Part shown: positions 16,440-24,573 of the stretch, one piece after another
Position numbering within the stretch: position 1 is the stretch's first letter
How the letters are laid out: each line of letters begins with the position of its first letter
NCBI RefSeq assembly: GCF_000731675.1
Contig: NZ_JMIT01000001.1
Coordinates: 1,735,526-1,799,525, forward strand
From: Pseudomonas capeferrum
GTDB taxonomy: Bacteria; Pseudomonadota; Gammaproteobacteria; Pseudomonadales; Pseudomonadaceae
Direction of reading: 5' to 3'
Length of the DNA stretch: 64,000 nucleotides
Notes under the pieces: generated by a model
What the model saw: only the letters and a program-made list of their open reading frames with translations
Databases searched by the model: none
What the model was told of the DNA's origin: nothing
Made by a program: the position numbers and the translations under genes

Positions 16440-18119
16440 ATGCAATCCCTGGAATGTGACGTACTTGTCCTCGGCTCCGGTGCCTCTGGCCTGGCTGCCG
16501 CAGTAACCGCCGCGCATCATGGCCTGAAGGTGATCGTCGCCGAAAAGGCCAGCCAGTTCGGCGGCACCAGCGCCTGGTCGGGGGGGTGGTTGTGGATACC
16601 CCGCAACCCGCTGGCCATCGCCGAAGGCATCGTCGAAACCGACGACGCACCCGAACGCTACCTGCGCGCGCAAACCCACGTCGCCGAGCTGGACTTGCGC
16701 CAGCAGGCGTTCTTGCGCCATGGGCCGGAAATGGTGGCGTTCTTCCAGCAGCACACCGCTGTGCAGTTCCAGTCCGGCACGAAGATGCCCGACATGCACG
16801 AGGGCGACGGCAGCGCACCGGGTGGGCGCTCCCTGTGCGCGCAGCCATTCGACGGGCGCCTGCTCGGGCACTGGGTGCACCGCCTTCGCCCCCCTTTGGA
16901 CATCGTCAGCCTGGCCGGCATGGGCATCGCCGGTGGGGCGGACATGGCCGCGTTCTTCAATGCCAGCCGTTCGCCCAAGGCCGCCTGGCACGTCGGCAAG
17001 CGCCTGCTGCGCCATGGGCGCGACTTGCTGCTGCATCGTCGCGGCCTGCACCTGGTCAACGGCAATGCGCTGGTGGCGCGCCTGCTGCGCAGCGCCCTCG
17101 ACCTGGGCGTGACGCTGTTGCATGCGCGACAGGCCACCGGGTTGCTCAGGGATGGGCGCATCACTGGCGTTCAGTTCAGCGATGGTCAGGTGATCCACAC
17201 ACGACGCGGTGTGGTGCTGGCCTGCGGCGGATTCCCGCATGACCGCCAGCGCATCGCGCAACTGATACCCCATGCGCCCGAAGGCGATCGCCACTACTCC
17301 GCTGCACCCTTACAAAACAGCGGCGACGGCCTGCGCCTGGGCGAGCAGGTTGGCGCACAGGTCGCCACCACGGCGGCCCACGCCGGGGCCTGGGCGCCGG
17401 TGTCACAGGTGCCACGAAGCGACGGTAGCCTCGGCCATTTTCCGCACCTGATCGACCGTGCGAAGCCCGGTTTCATTGCCGTGCGCCGGGACGGCCGGCG
17501 GTTCGTCAACGAGGCCGACAGCTACCATGCCTTCATGAATGCGCTGTTCGCGGCCACGCCGCCAGGCGAGGCACCTGAGGCCTGGCTGATCTGCGATCAC
17601 GCCGCGCAGCGCCGCCATGGCATCGGCTGGGCCAAGCCGTTCCCCTTCCCTACCGGCTTCTATGAACGGCGTGGCTACCTGTTCAGCGGCCCTAACCTGG
17701 CGCAGTTGGCCGCACGCTGCGGGATCGACGCCCAGCAACTGCAGCGCAGCGTGGCCCGTTTCAACTACCACGCAACGCAGGGCACAGACCCGGACTACCA
17801 GCGCGGCGCCTCGCGCTACAACTGCGCGCAGGGCGACCCGCTGCAAGCGCCCAACCCGTCACTGCGGCCCCTGCTGCACGGCCCCTTTCATGCGGTGAAG
17901 CTGCTGCCGGGCAGCCTGGGGACGTTCGCCGGCCTGTGCACGGAGGCTTCTGCCCAGGTCCTGGACAGCGAACAGCGCCCGATACCCGGCCTTTATGCAG
18001 TCGGCAACGATATGCACAGCATCATGGGCGGGCACTACCCAAGCGGCGGCATCACCCTTGGCCCCGGCATGACCTTCGGCTACCTGGCGGGCAAAGCGCT
18101 GTGCGGCCCCGCAACTTAG
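16440..18119 (+). CDS. FAD-dependent oxidoreductase, 3-ketosteroid dehydrogenase/fumarate reductase type
   Basis: A 559-residue flavoprotein with the FAD_binding_2 fold. The N-terminal dinucleotide motif is VLVLGSGASGLAAAVTAA, followed by FGGTSAWSGGWLWIPRN; the C-terminal FAD segment is GNDMHSIMGGHYPSGGITLGPGMTFGYLAG. The motifs follow 3-ketosteroid dehydrogenases, which desaturate a cyclic ketone next to the carbonyl. With an AroE-like dehydrogenase beside it, a cyclic keto acid is a plausible substrate (inference). A paralogue, about half identical by eye, lies at 22771-24483. The start at 16440 places the FAD motif at its usual position. Confidence 0.8.
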   Translation: MQSLECDVLVLGSGASGLAAAVTAAHHGLKVIVAEKASQFGGTSAWSGGWLWIPRNPLAIAEGIVETDDAPERYLRAQTHVAELDLRQQAFLRHGPEMVAFFQQHTAVQFQSGTKMPDMHEGDGSAPGGRSLCAQPFDGRLLGHWVHRLRPPLDIVSLAGMGIAGGADMAAFFNASRSPKAAWHVGKRLLRHGRDLLLHRRGLHLVNGNALVARLLRSALDLGVTLLHARQATGLLRDGRITGVQFSDGQVIHTRRGVVLACGGFPHDRQRIAQLIPHAPEGDRHYSAAPLQNSGDGLRLGEQVGAQVATTAAHAGAWAPVSQVPRSDGSLGHFPHLIDRAKPGFIAVRRDGRRFVNEADSYHAFMNALFAATPPGEAPEAWLICDHAAQRRHGIGWAKPFPFPTGFYERRGYLFSGPNLAQLAARCGIDAQQLQRSVARFNYHATQGTDPDYQRGASRYNCAQGDPLQAPNPSLRPLLHGPFHAVKLLPGSLGTFAGLCTEASAQVLDSEQRPIPGLYAVGNDMHSIMGGHYPSGGITLGPGMTFGYLAGKALCGPAT

Positions 18120-18134
18120 CGCAGCAGCACTTTT

Positions 18135-18149
18135 GTTCGATCAGCGAAC
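18135..18149. promoter_or_regulatory. IclR-type palindrome upstream of the MFS gene
   Basis: GTTCGATCAGCGAAC is a GTTCG-N5-CGAAC dyad about 140 bases before the MFS start. Its left half matches the GTTCGAT of the site at 15074, so the same regulator may act here. Confidence 0.4.
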
Positions 18150-18285
18150 AGTAGCCCCATCTTTGAATTGACGCTCAATCATTCACTGCTCACCATTAAA
18201 TGACCTTGCGTGCCCATCCTTGCCATGGGCAAAACCGCGTTCCAGACGCACTGCCGTTCAAAACAATTTCAAGAAACGACCTCAC

Positions 18286-19611
18286 ATGACCCCTTCCAAG
18301 TTCAACACTGCCACCCCCCGCCTCGCCCATGGCTCCATCGGTGACAAGGTGCGTGGCGCCTTCGCCGTCGGCAAGACCCGCTGGGGCATGCTGGCCCTGG
18401 TGTTCTTCGCCACCACCCTGAATTACATCGACCGCGCCGCCCTCGGCATCATGCAACCGGTCCTGGCCAAGGACATGGGCTGGACGGCGATGGACTACGC
18501 CAACATCAATTTCTGGTTCCAGGTCGGCTACGCGATCGGCTTTCTGCTGCAGGGCCGGTTGATCGACAGGGTTGGGGTCAAGCACGCCTTCTTCGTTGCG
18601 GTGCTGCTGTGGAGCCTGGCCACCGGCGCCCACGGCCTGGCCACCTCGGCGGCCGGCTTCATGGTCTGCCGCTTCATCCTCGGCCTGACCGAGGCGGCCA
18701 ACTACCCGGCCTGCGTGAAGACCACGCGGTTGTGGTTCCCTGCCGGCGAACGCGCCATCGCCACCGGCCTGTTCAACGCCGGCACCAACGTCGGTGCCAT
18801 GGTCACCCCGGCGCTGCTGCCGCTGATCCTGGCCGCCTGGGGCTGGCAGGCCGCGTTCATTGCCATGGGCAGCCTTGGCCTGGTGTGGGTGGTGTTGTGG
18901 GGGTTGAAGTACTTCAACCCGGAAGCGCACCCGCACGTGCGCCAGAGCGAGCTGGACTATATCCAGCAGGATGACGAGCCCGAAGCGAAGCCGATGCCAT
19001 TTCGCCGCATCTTGCGCCAGCGCGGCACCTGGGCCTTCGCCGTGGCTTACTCGATCACGGCGCCGGTGTTCTGGTTCTACCTCTACTGGCTGCCACCGTT
19101 TCTGAACCAGCAGTACGCGCTGGGCATCAGCGTGACGCAGATGGGTATCCCGTTGATCCTGATCTGGCTGACTGCGGATTTCGGCAGCATTGGCGGCGGG
19201 ATACTTTCGTCGTGGCTGATCGGCCGCGGCGTACGTGCGATCCGCGCACGGCTGATCTCGATGCTGATCTTTGCCTGCACCATTGTCAGTGTGGTCTTTG
19301 CTGCCCACGCCAGTGGCCTGTGGGTCGCAGTGCTCGCCATTGCCGTGGCGGTCGGCGCGCACCAGGCCTGGACCGCGAATATCTGGAGCCTGGTCATGGA
19401 CTACACACCCAAGCACCTGGTGAGCACGGTGTTCGGCTTTGGCAGCATGTGTGCGGCCATCGGTGGGATGTTCATGACGCAGATCGTCGGCAGCGTGCTG
19501 ACGGTTACCCACAACAATTATGCGGTGCTGTTTACCATGATCCCGGTGATGTACTTCCTGGCGCTGGTGTGGATGTATTTCATGGCGCCGCGTGGGGTTG
19601 AGGGGGCTTAG
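18286..19611 (+). CDS. MFS transporter, anion:cation symporter (ExuT/ACS) type
   Basis: A 441-residue major facilitator protein with twelve hydrophobic helices. Family signatures include NYIDRAALGIMQPVL in helix 1, the loop 2-3 segment GRLIDRVGVKHAF and GLTEAANYPACVKTTRLWFP. Members carry organic anions such as hexuronates, galactarate or aromatic acids with protons. It follows the FAD oxidoreductase by 166 bases and probably imports the island's growth substrate. I start at the ATG at 18286; the upstream in-frame codons lie in the promoter region. Confidence 0.82.
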   Translation: MTPSKFNTATPRLAHGSIGDKVRGAFAVGKTRWGMLALVFFATTLNYIDRAALGIMQPVLAKDMGWTAMDYANINFWFQVGYAIGFLLQGRLIDRVGVKHAFFVAVLLWSLATGAHGLATSAAGFMVCRFILGLTEAANYPACVKTTRLWFPAGERAIATGLFNAGTNVGAMVTPALLPLILAAWGWQAAFIAMGSLGLVWVVLWGLKYFNPEAHPHVRQSELDYIQQDDEPEAKPMPFRRILRQRGTWAFAVAYSITAPVFWFYLYWLPPFLNQQYALGISVTQMGIPLILIWLTADFGSIGGGILSSWLIGRGVRAIRARLISMLIFACTIVSVVFAAHASGLWVAVLAIAVAVGAHQAWTANIWSLVMDYTPKHLVSTVFGFGSMCAAIGGMFMTQIVGSVLTVTHNNYAVLFTMIPVMYFLALVWMYFMAPRGVEGA

Positions 19612-19702
19612 TGCCTGGCATTGGATGTGTGTTGGTGCATAGATCGAGCGCCGCGCGGGCGGCGCTCGATCTATGCACCACCTCAAAACCCAAGCCAGGC
19701 AC
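19610..19702. repeat. Long composite inverted repeat between convergent genes
   Basis: An inner perfect 22-bp stem (19633-19654 with 19659-19680, loop GCGG) carries TGCATAGATCGAGCGCCGC. Outer AGTGCCTGG and CCAGGCACT also pair. It separates the convergent MFS and TIM-barrel genes. The same inner core occurs at 40956-41069. Confidence 0.8.
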
Positions 19703-19722
19703 TAAGCCGCCCCAACCCTATC

Positions 19723-20538
19723 TCACACCCGCGCCAGCACCGCCTTGGCCTTCTCCAGCGCCAGCCGCGCCCGCTGCTCGCCGCTGACACCTTGCTCCAG
19801 CAACTGCCGCGTCGGAATCTCCAGGCTCAGCGGCACGCTTGCCGGCAAGCCGCGCAACAACCCGACCAGGTCAGCATCGCCATCACCGGGGAAGCGCCGT
19901 TCATTACGCGCCTGGCGCAATATCTCGCCCATATCCTCCGGCACCGGGCCGGCCACGTCGCACAACTGGGCGTAACGCATGCGCTGTGGTGCCAGGCGCG
20001 CCAGGTCGTCGAGCGAGGAGGCAGAGCGGTTGAAATGGAACGCGTCCACCAGCACACAGCCATTTTCCCGGCCAGCGTTGGCTACCACACGCATGGCCTG
20101 GCGCAAGTCGCGAACGTCGGTCCAGGGCATGAACTCCAGGTGCGGATGGATACCGTAACCCGCCGCCAGGTCGCACAGCTCGGCAAAGCGCTCAGTAAGG
20201 CGGGCCTCGTCCGGGTCGTTGCCGGCAACCAGCAGTTCGGTACCCCCCAACTCGGCACCCACCGCCAGAATGGCCTCGAAATCAGCCACACAGGTTTCAG
20301 GCTTGAGGCGCAGGATTTCCAGGTCGAGCACCTTGATACCGGTGTCGCGCAGGCGCGCCTGGGTCTGGCGACGCAACTCGGCATCGGCAACCAGCGGGAA
20401 GTGCTGTTCCTCCGGGGTGGCCGCGACCAGGCGCAGGCCCACGTGGCTGTAGCCGGCTCGGGCGGCAGCTTCCACCATGGCGGGCGGCGAAAGCTCGAGC
20501 ACCGTCAGCGCGGCAAGGGAAAAAATACGGTCAGTCAT
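19723..20538 (-). CDS. Sugar phosphate isomerase/epimerase-like TIM-barrel protein
   Basis: A 271-residue xylose-isomerase-like TIM barrel (AP endonuclase 2 family). Metal-binding type segments include LLVAGNDPDEARLTERFAELCDLAAGYGIHPHLEFMPWTD and VLVDAFHFNRSAS, supplying Glu, Asp and His ligands, with a late LSLEIPTRQLL strand. This family includes 3-dehydroshikimate dehydratases, inosose dehydratases and hydroxypyruvate isomerases; which applies is not decided here. It follows the Gfo/Idh/MocA gene by 55 bases on the same strand, a common pairing in cyclitol and hydroaromatic catabolism. Confidence 0.75.
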   Translation of the reverse strand: MTDRIFSLAALTVLELSPPAMVEAAARAGYSHVGLRLVAATPEEQHFPLVADAELRRQTQARLRDTGIKVLDLEILRLKPETCVADFEAILAVGAELGGTELLVAGNDPDEARLTERFAELCDLAAGYGIHPHLEFMPWTDVRDLRQAMRVVANAGRENGCVLVDAFHFNRSASSLDDLARLAPQRMRYAQLCDVAGPVPEDMGEILRQARNERRFPGDGDADLVGLLRGLPASVPLSLEIPTRQLLEQGVSGEQRARLALEKAKAVLARV

Positions 20539-20593
20539 GTTCGTTACCTGAAAGCAAAAAAGGTGTGATCGAAGGTCGCGCTTTGCTCGCGCG

Positions 20594-21646
20594 TCAGGCG
20601 ATGATCGCGGGGGCACACGCTCGGCCGCTTTCGGCGGCCTGGCGGATCGCCTCGACCAGGGCCAAGGTACGGGCGCCGTCTGCGGCGTCGGTCAGCGGTG
20701 CTTCTTCACCGCGGGCAACGCGCACGAAGTGCTGCAGTTGCAAGGTCAATGCCTCGCCCGCCGGGGTGCCAGCCTCGCTTTGCAGCAACGGTGTATGCCA
20801 ACCCGAGCCGGCTTCGGCGTACTGCCAGCGCTTGAGCTGCGGAATACTCAGCGCCCCCTGGGTGCCCGCCAGCAGGAAGCAGGGCTGGCCATCCTGGCGC
20901 GGGTAGATCGGGCTCTCGCCAGACGTCAGCTCCCAGCTCCAGGGTGCAGCCACCGCGTCGGAGCCCGTCAGGCTGCCCAGCGCGCCGTTGGCGAACTGCA
21001 GCAGTACCGCTGCGCTGTCTTCATTGGCATAACCGCGTACATCGTTGCGGGTGAACGCCTGTACCTGCACCACCTCGCCGCACAGATAACGCAGCAGATC
21101 CAGGTCGTGGATCAGGTTGGTCAACAAGAAACCAGCGCCTGGCTCACGGCGCCAGGGGGTGTCGAAGTAGCTGTCGGGCTTCTGCAACTGCCACAGCGCG
21201 GTGACGTTGATCAGCCTGCCCAGGGCGCCGTCGGCGATCATCCCACGGGCACTGGCGATCAGAGGGTTATGCCGTCGGTGGTGGCCGACCAGCACGGGCA
21301 CGCCACAGCGCCGAGACGCCTCCACCAGCGCACGGACTTCATCCAGGTGCACGCCCACCGGTTTTTCCAACAGCACCGGCACACCGGCCTCGATGCAATC
21401 GAGCGCGGTGGCCACATGCAGGTTATTGGGGTTGGCGACGATCACCGCCTCGGGCTGGACTACCTCCAGCATGCGGCGGTGGTCGGCAAAACAAGGCACC
21501 GCGCATTCGGCCGCGAAGGCCTCGGCCTGCGGGCCAGGGTCTGCCACCGCGCACAACTGGGCTTGCGGGACCTGACGCAGGTGCTGGTAGTGCTGGCGGC
21601 CCATGATGCCGGCGCCAATCAGGGCGATACGAAGCGGTGCGTTCAA
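20594..21646 (-). CDS. Gfo/Idh/MocA-family NAD(P)-dependent oxidoreductase
   Basis: A 350-residue oxidoreductase with an N-terminal Rossmann fold (IALIGAGIMGRQHYQHLRQVPQAQLCAVADP), the family EKPVG motif (VPVLLEKPVGVHLDEVRALV) and a C-terminal dimerisation domain with INVTALWQLQKPDSYFDTPWR. Substrates in the family are sugars, inositols and related ring polyols. Upstream lie two TGGAA-N5-TTCCA-like operator sites, so the neighbouring IclR regulator probably controls it. Confidence 0.8.
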   Translation of the reverse strand: MNAPLRIALIGAGIMGRQHYQHLRQVPQAQLCAVADPGPQAEAFAAECAVPCFADHRRMLEVVQPEAVIVANPNNLHVATALDCIEAGVPVLLEKPVGVHLDEVRALVEASRRCGVPVLVGHHRRHNPLIASARGMIADGALGRLINVTALWQLQKPDSYFDTPWRREPGAGFLLTNLIHDLDLLRYLCGEVVQVQAFTRNDVRGYANEDSAAVLLQFANGALGSLTGSDAVAAPWSWELTSGESPIYPRQDGQPCFLLAGTQGALSIPQLKRWQYAEAGSGWHTPLLQSEAGTPAGEALTLQLQHFVRVARGEEAPLTDAADGARTLALVEAIRQAAESGRACAPAIIA

Positions 21647-21694
21647 CGGACTGTCCTCTTGTCATTGTTGTCATTATTGTCGGATCACGGATTA

Positions 21695-21743
21695 CGGAAC
21701 GCCGTTCCAGAATCCACAATCAACAATTTAGAACCCCGTTCCG
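21695..21743. promoter_or_regulatory. Two IclR-type operators upstream of the Gfo/Idh/MocA gene
   Basis: CGGAACGCCGTTCCA at 21695-21709 and TAGAACCCCGTTCCG at 21729-21743 both fit NGGAA-N5-TTCCN, the second with one mismatch. They lie 50-100 bases before the start at 21646 and match two sites at 22617 and 22733. Confidence 0.6.
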
Positions 21744-21809
21744 CTTTACAGAAGCACCGCACGCACAGACTGTGCGGTTATCGACCACAAATGCACAGGC
21801 CTGCGCATG

Positions 21810-22586
21810 TCAGGCAAACAGTTCGCTGGCCTGGCTGGCGGCGGACAGCTCGTCGGCTGCGGCCAACAGCTGCGCCGCCAGTTCAGGCAAACGCGTAGGC
21901 GCCAGCCGTGCGCTGGGGCCTGCAATGCTCAGCACGCCAATCACTTCATCGGTACGGGGGCGCCGCACCACGGCGGCCAACGCCGACGTGCCCACTGCCG
22001 AGGTTTGCTCGACCCAGGCATAGCCCCGCTCGCGTGCCCGTTGCAGGTAGCCCAGCAGCTCGTCCGTGGAGCGCGGTGCATTCGGGCCGAACTGCGCGGG
22101 GTCGGCAATGCCCTGGCGCAACACCATCTGCACGGCATCGGCATCGCTCAGGCTGGCCAGCCAGGCATGCCCGGAGGCGGTGTAGAACAAGGGCGCATCG
22201 CGGCCCATGTCGGGGTCGTAGCGCAAACCCGAGCGCGCTCCCTGGGACTTGGCGATCCAAGTCTGGCGGCTACCGTCGATCACACCGAGGCGCACCAGCT
22301 CGCCGCTGTCCTGGGCCAGGCGGTCGAGAATCGGCTGGATGATGTCGGCACCACTGCTGGAGAGGTAGCGAAAGCCCAGCGCCACCAGCTTGGCAGACAA
22401 CTGGTAGCGGCTGTTGTCGCGGTTCTGCCGCACGTAGCCCAGGCGAATCAGCTCGGCCAGCATGCGGTGGGTGGCGCTCTTGGGAATCTCCAGGCGCTCG
22501 GCCAGGGTCTGCAGGGCAAGGCCTTCAGGCTCGCCGGTAAGGCTTTCTACAAGACTGAAGGCGCGTTCGATCTGACTACCAGCCAT
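21810..22586 (-). CDS. IclR-family transcriptional regulator
   Basis: A 258-residue IclR regulator: helix-turn-helix LALQTLAERLEIPKSATHRMLAELIRLGYV, then the effector domain (IIQPILDRLAQDSGELVRLGVIDGSRQTWIAK). The ATG at 22586 gives the normal length; the 396-residue frame extends implausibly through the operator region. It is divergent from the FAD oxidoreductase at 22771. Four matching dyads flank the gene on both sides, which suggests that it controls itself, the FAD gene and the Gfo/Idh-TIM operon. Confidence 0.82.
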   Translation of the reverse strand: MAGSQIERAFSLVESLTGEPEGLALQTLAERLEIPKSATHRMLAELIRLGYVRQNRDNSRYQLSAKLVALGFRYLSSSGADIIQPILDRLAQDSGELVRLGVIDGSRQTWIAKSQGARSGLRYDPDMGRDAPLFYTASGHAWLASLSDADAVQMVLRQGIADPAQFGPNAPRSTDELLGYLQRARERGYAWVEQTSAVGTSALAAVVRRPRTDEVIGVLSIAGPSARLAPTRLPELAAQLLAAADELSAASQASELFA

Positions 22587-22616
22587 GACTAAGGTCCCTG
22601 AAAATGTGGCGAATTC

Positions 22617-22747
22617 TGGAAGATGATTCCACAACCAAGGCCACCGTGCAGCAGCGCTACGCTGAAGTGTCCGGTAATCGACCATTACCACGCGGCGCGG
22701 CTTGCAACTTAAGTCGTCACACGGGAAAAATATGGAATCACATTCCA
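22617..22747. promoter_or_regulatory. Two IclR-type operators between divergent iclR and FAD genes
   Basis: TGGAAGATGATTCCA at 22617-22631 and TGGAATCACATTCCA at 22733-22747 are both perfect TGGAA-N5-TTCCA dyads, 116 bases apart (about eleven helical turns). One lies near the iclR start and the other just before the FAD gene. Confidence 0.65.
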
Positions 22748-22770
22748 ATAATAGCCCCGGAGACCCTGCA

Positions 22771-24483
22771 ATGCCCACCGACACCTTGCAAGCCGAATAC
22801 GACGTACTGGTCATTGGCTCCGGCGCAGCCGGCCTGGCCGCGGCAGTAACGGCTGCCTGGCATGGGCAACGCGTGCTGCTGGTAGAGAAGGCGCCTGTGT
22901 TCGGCGGCGCCACCGCCTGGTCCGGCGGCTGGGCCTGGGTGCCACGCAACCCGCTGGCGCGCCGCGCCGGTATCGAAGAAGACATCGAGCAGCCGCGCAC
23001 CTACCTGCGCAACGAGCTGGGCGCGCATTACGACGCTGAACGGGTGGATGCCTTCCTCCAGGCCTGCCCGCACATGGTCGCCTTTTTCGAGCAACACACC
23101 GCCCTGCAGTTCGTCGACGGCAACGCTATCCCCGACATGCACGGCGACACACCCGGCGCCGCCACCGGCGGCCACCAGGTCATCGCCGCCCCCTATGATG
23201 CCCGTGAGGTGGGGGCGCTGTTGCCGCGCCTGCGCAAGACCCTGCGTGAAACCTCGTTCATGGGCATGCCGATCATGGCCGGTGCCGACCTGGCCGCCTT
23301 CCTCAACATGACCCGCTCGCCACGGGCCTTTGTGCAGGTGTGCAAGCGCTTTGGCCGCCACCTGTACCACCTCGCCCGATATGGCCGGGCCATGCACCTG
23401 GTCAACGGCGTGGCGCTGGTGGCGCGCCTGGCCAAGTCGGCCGAAGACCTTGGCGTGCGCCTGCTGGAGTCTGCCCCGGCCAAGCGCCTGCTGATCGAGG
23501 ACGGCCAGGTGCGCGGGGCTGTGATAGGCACACCGCAGGGCGATATGACGGTGCGGGCGAAAGCCGTGGTACTCGCCGCCGGTGGCTTCCCCCACGACAG
23601 TGCGCGGCGCCAGCAGCTGTTTGCCGGTGACGCCACCGGCCATGACAACCTCGCCCTGCCCCCGCCGTCCTGCTCGGGCGATGGCCTGCGCCTTGGCGAG
23701 TCGGCTGGCGGCGTCGTCGCCACCGACCTGAAATCAGCGGTGGCCTGGGCACCGGTCTCCAAGGTGCCGCACCGCGACGGCAGTGTCGGCCACTTCCCGC
23801 ACATCATCGAGCGCGGCAAGCCGGGAGTTATCGGGGTACTGGCCAGTGGCAAACGCTTCGTCAACGAGGCGCACGGTTACTACGACTATGTATCGGCCAT
23901 GCTCGAGGCGGTGCCGCAGGGCGAGCAAGCCTGCTCGTGGCTGGTCTGCGACCACCGCTTCTTGCGTCGCTACGGCCTCGGCCACGCTCGCCCCGCGCCG
24001 CTGCCGGTATGGCCGCACCTGCGCAGCGGCTACCTCAAGCGCGGCGCCAGCCTCGAACAATTGGCCAGCGCCTGTGGCATCGACCCAGCCGGGTTGAGTG
24101 CCACCGTCGCTGAGTACAACCGCTATGCGCGCCTGGGCCAGGACCCGGCATTTGGCCGCGGCTCCACGCCGTTCAACCGCAAACAAGGTGACCCGGCTTA
24201 CAGCGGGCCTAACCCCTGCGTCGCACCGATCGAACAAGGGCCGTTCTATGCGGTGAAGGTGCAGCCAGGTTGCTTTGGCACCTTCGCCGGCCTGCGCACC
24301 GACGGCCACGCACGCGTGCTGGATGACCAGGGCCAACCGATCGGCGGCCTGTATGCGGCGGGTACCGACATGGCCAGCGTGTTTGGCGGCTGGTACCCCT
24401 CCGGCGGTATCAATCTGGGCCCGGCGCTGACCTTCGGCTACGTGGCCGGGCGGCATATTGCCGGGGCTCACGCACCGCAATGA
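22771..24483 (+). CDS. FAD-dependent oxidoreductase, 3-ketosteroid dehydrogenase type (paralogue)
   Basis: A 570-residue flavoprotein with the same architecture as the 16440 gene: VLVIGSGAAGLAAAVTAAWHGQ, FGGATAWSGGWAWVPRNPLARRAG and the C-terminal AAGTDMASVFGGWYPSGGINLGPALTFGYVAG. It should dehydrogenate a cyclic ketone or related ring. Two such enzymes in one island suggest consecutive ring desaturations, possibly aromatisation (inference). A GGAGA site precedes the ATG at 22771. An operator at 22733 places it under the adjacent IclR protein. Confidence 0.8.
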   Translation: MPTDTLQAEYDVLVIGSGAAGLAAAVTAAWHGQRVLLVEKAPVFGGATAWSGGWAWVPRNPLARRAGIEEDIEQPRTYLRNELGAHYDAERVDAFLQACPHMVAFFEQHTALQFVDGNAIPDMHGDTPGAATGGHQVIAAPYDAREVGALLPRLRKTLRETSFMGMPIMAGADLAAFLNMTRSPRAFVQVCKRFGRHLYHLARYGRAMHLVNGVALVARLAKSAEDLGVRLLESAPAKRLLIEDGQVRGAVIGTPQGDMTVRAKAVVLAAGGFPHDSARRQQLFAGDATGHDNLALPPPSCSGDGLRLGESAGGVVATDLKSAVAWAPVSKVPHRDGSVGHFPHIIERGKPGVIGVLASGKRFVNEAHGYYDYVSAMLEAVPQGEQACSWLVCDHRFLRRYGLGHARPAPLPVWPHLRSGYLKRGASLEQLASACGIDPAGLSATVAEYNRYARLGQDPAFGRGSTPFNRKQGDPAYSGPNPCVAPIEQGPFYAVKVQPGCFGTFAGLRTDGHARVLDDQGQPIGGLYAAGTDMASVFGGWYPSGGINLGPALTFGYVAGRHIAGAHAPQ

Positions 24484-24487
24484 GGCG

Positions 24488-24511
24488 GGTCTGTACGCTA
24501 CCGAACAGACC
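24488..24511. promoter_or_regulatory. Palindromic operator, copy 2
   Basis: GGTCTGT and ACAGACC surround the centre ACGCTACCGA, identical over 24 bases to 4333-4356. It lies five bases after the FAD gene stop and about 65 bases before the glucan synthase start. Confidence 0.5.
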
Positions 24512-24573
24512 GGCACGGCCTGGCCGGCGCACACTGCCCACCTGACCGGCCAGCTCACGGCACCCGACTCACC

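Noticed and set aside
16440..24483. Steroid degradation cluster suggested by two ketosteroid-dehydrogenase-like proteins
   Set aside because: No other steroid catabolism genes such as kshA, hsaC or thiolases occur. The AroE-like, Gfo/Idh and TIM-barrel neighbours suit small ring polyols better.
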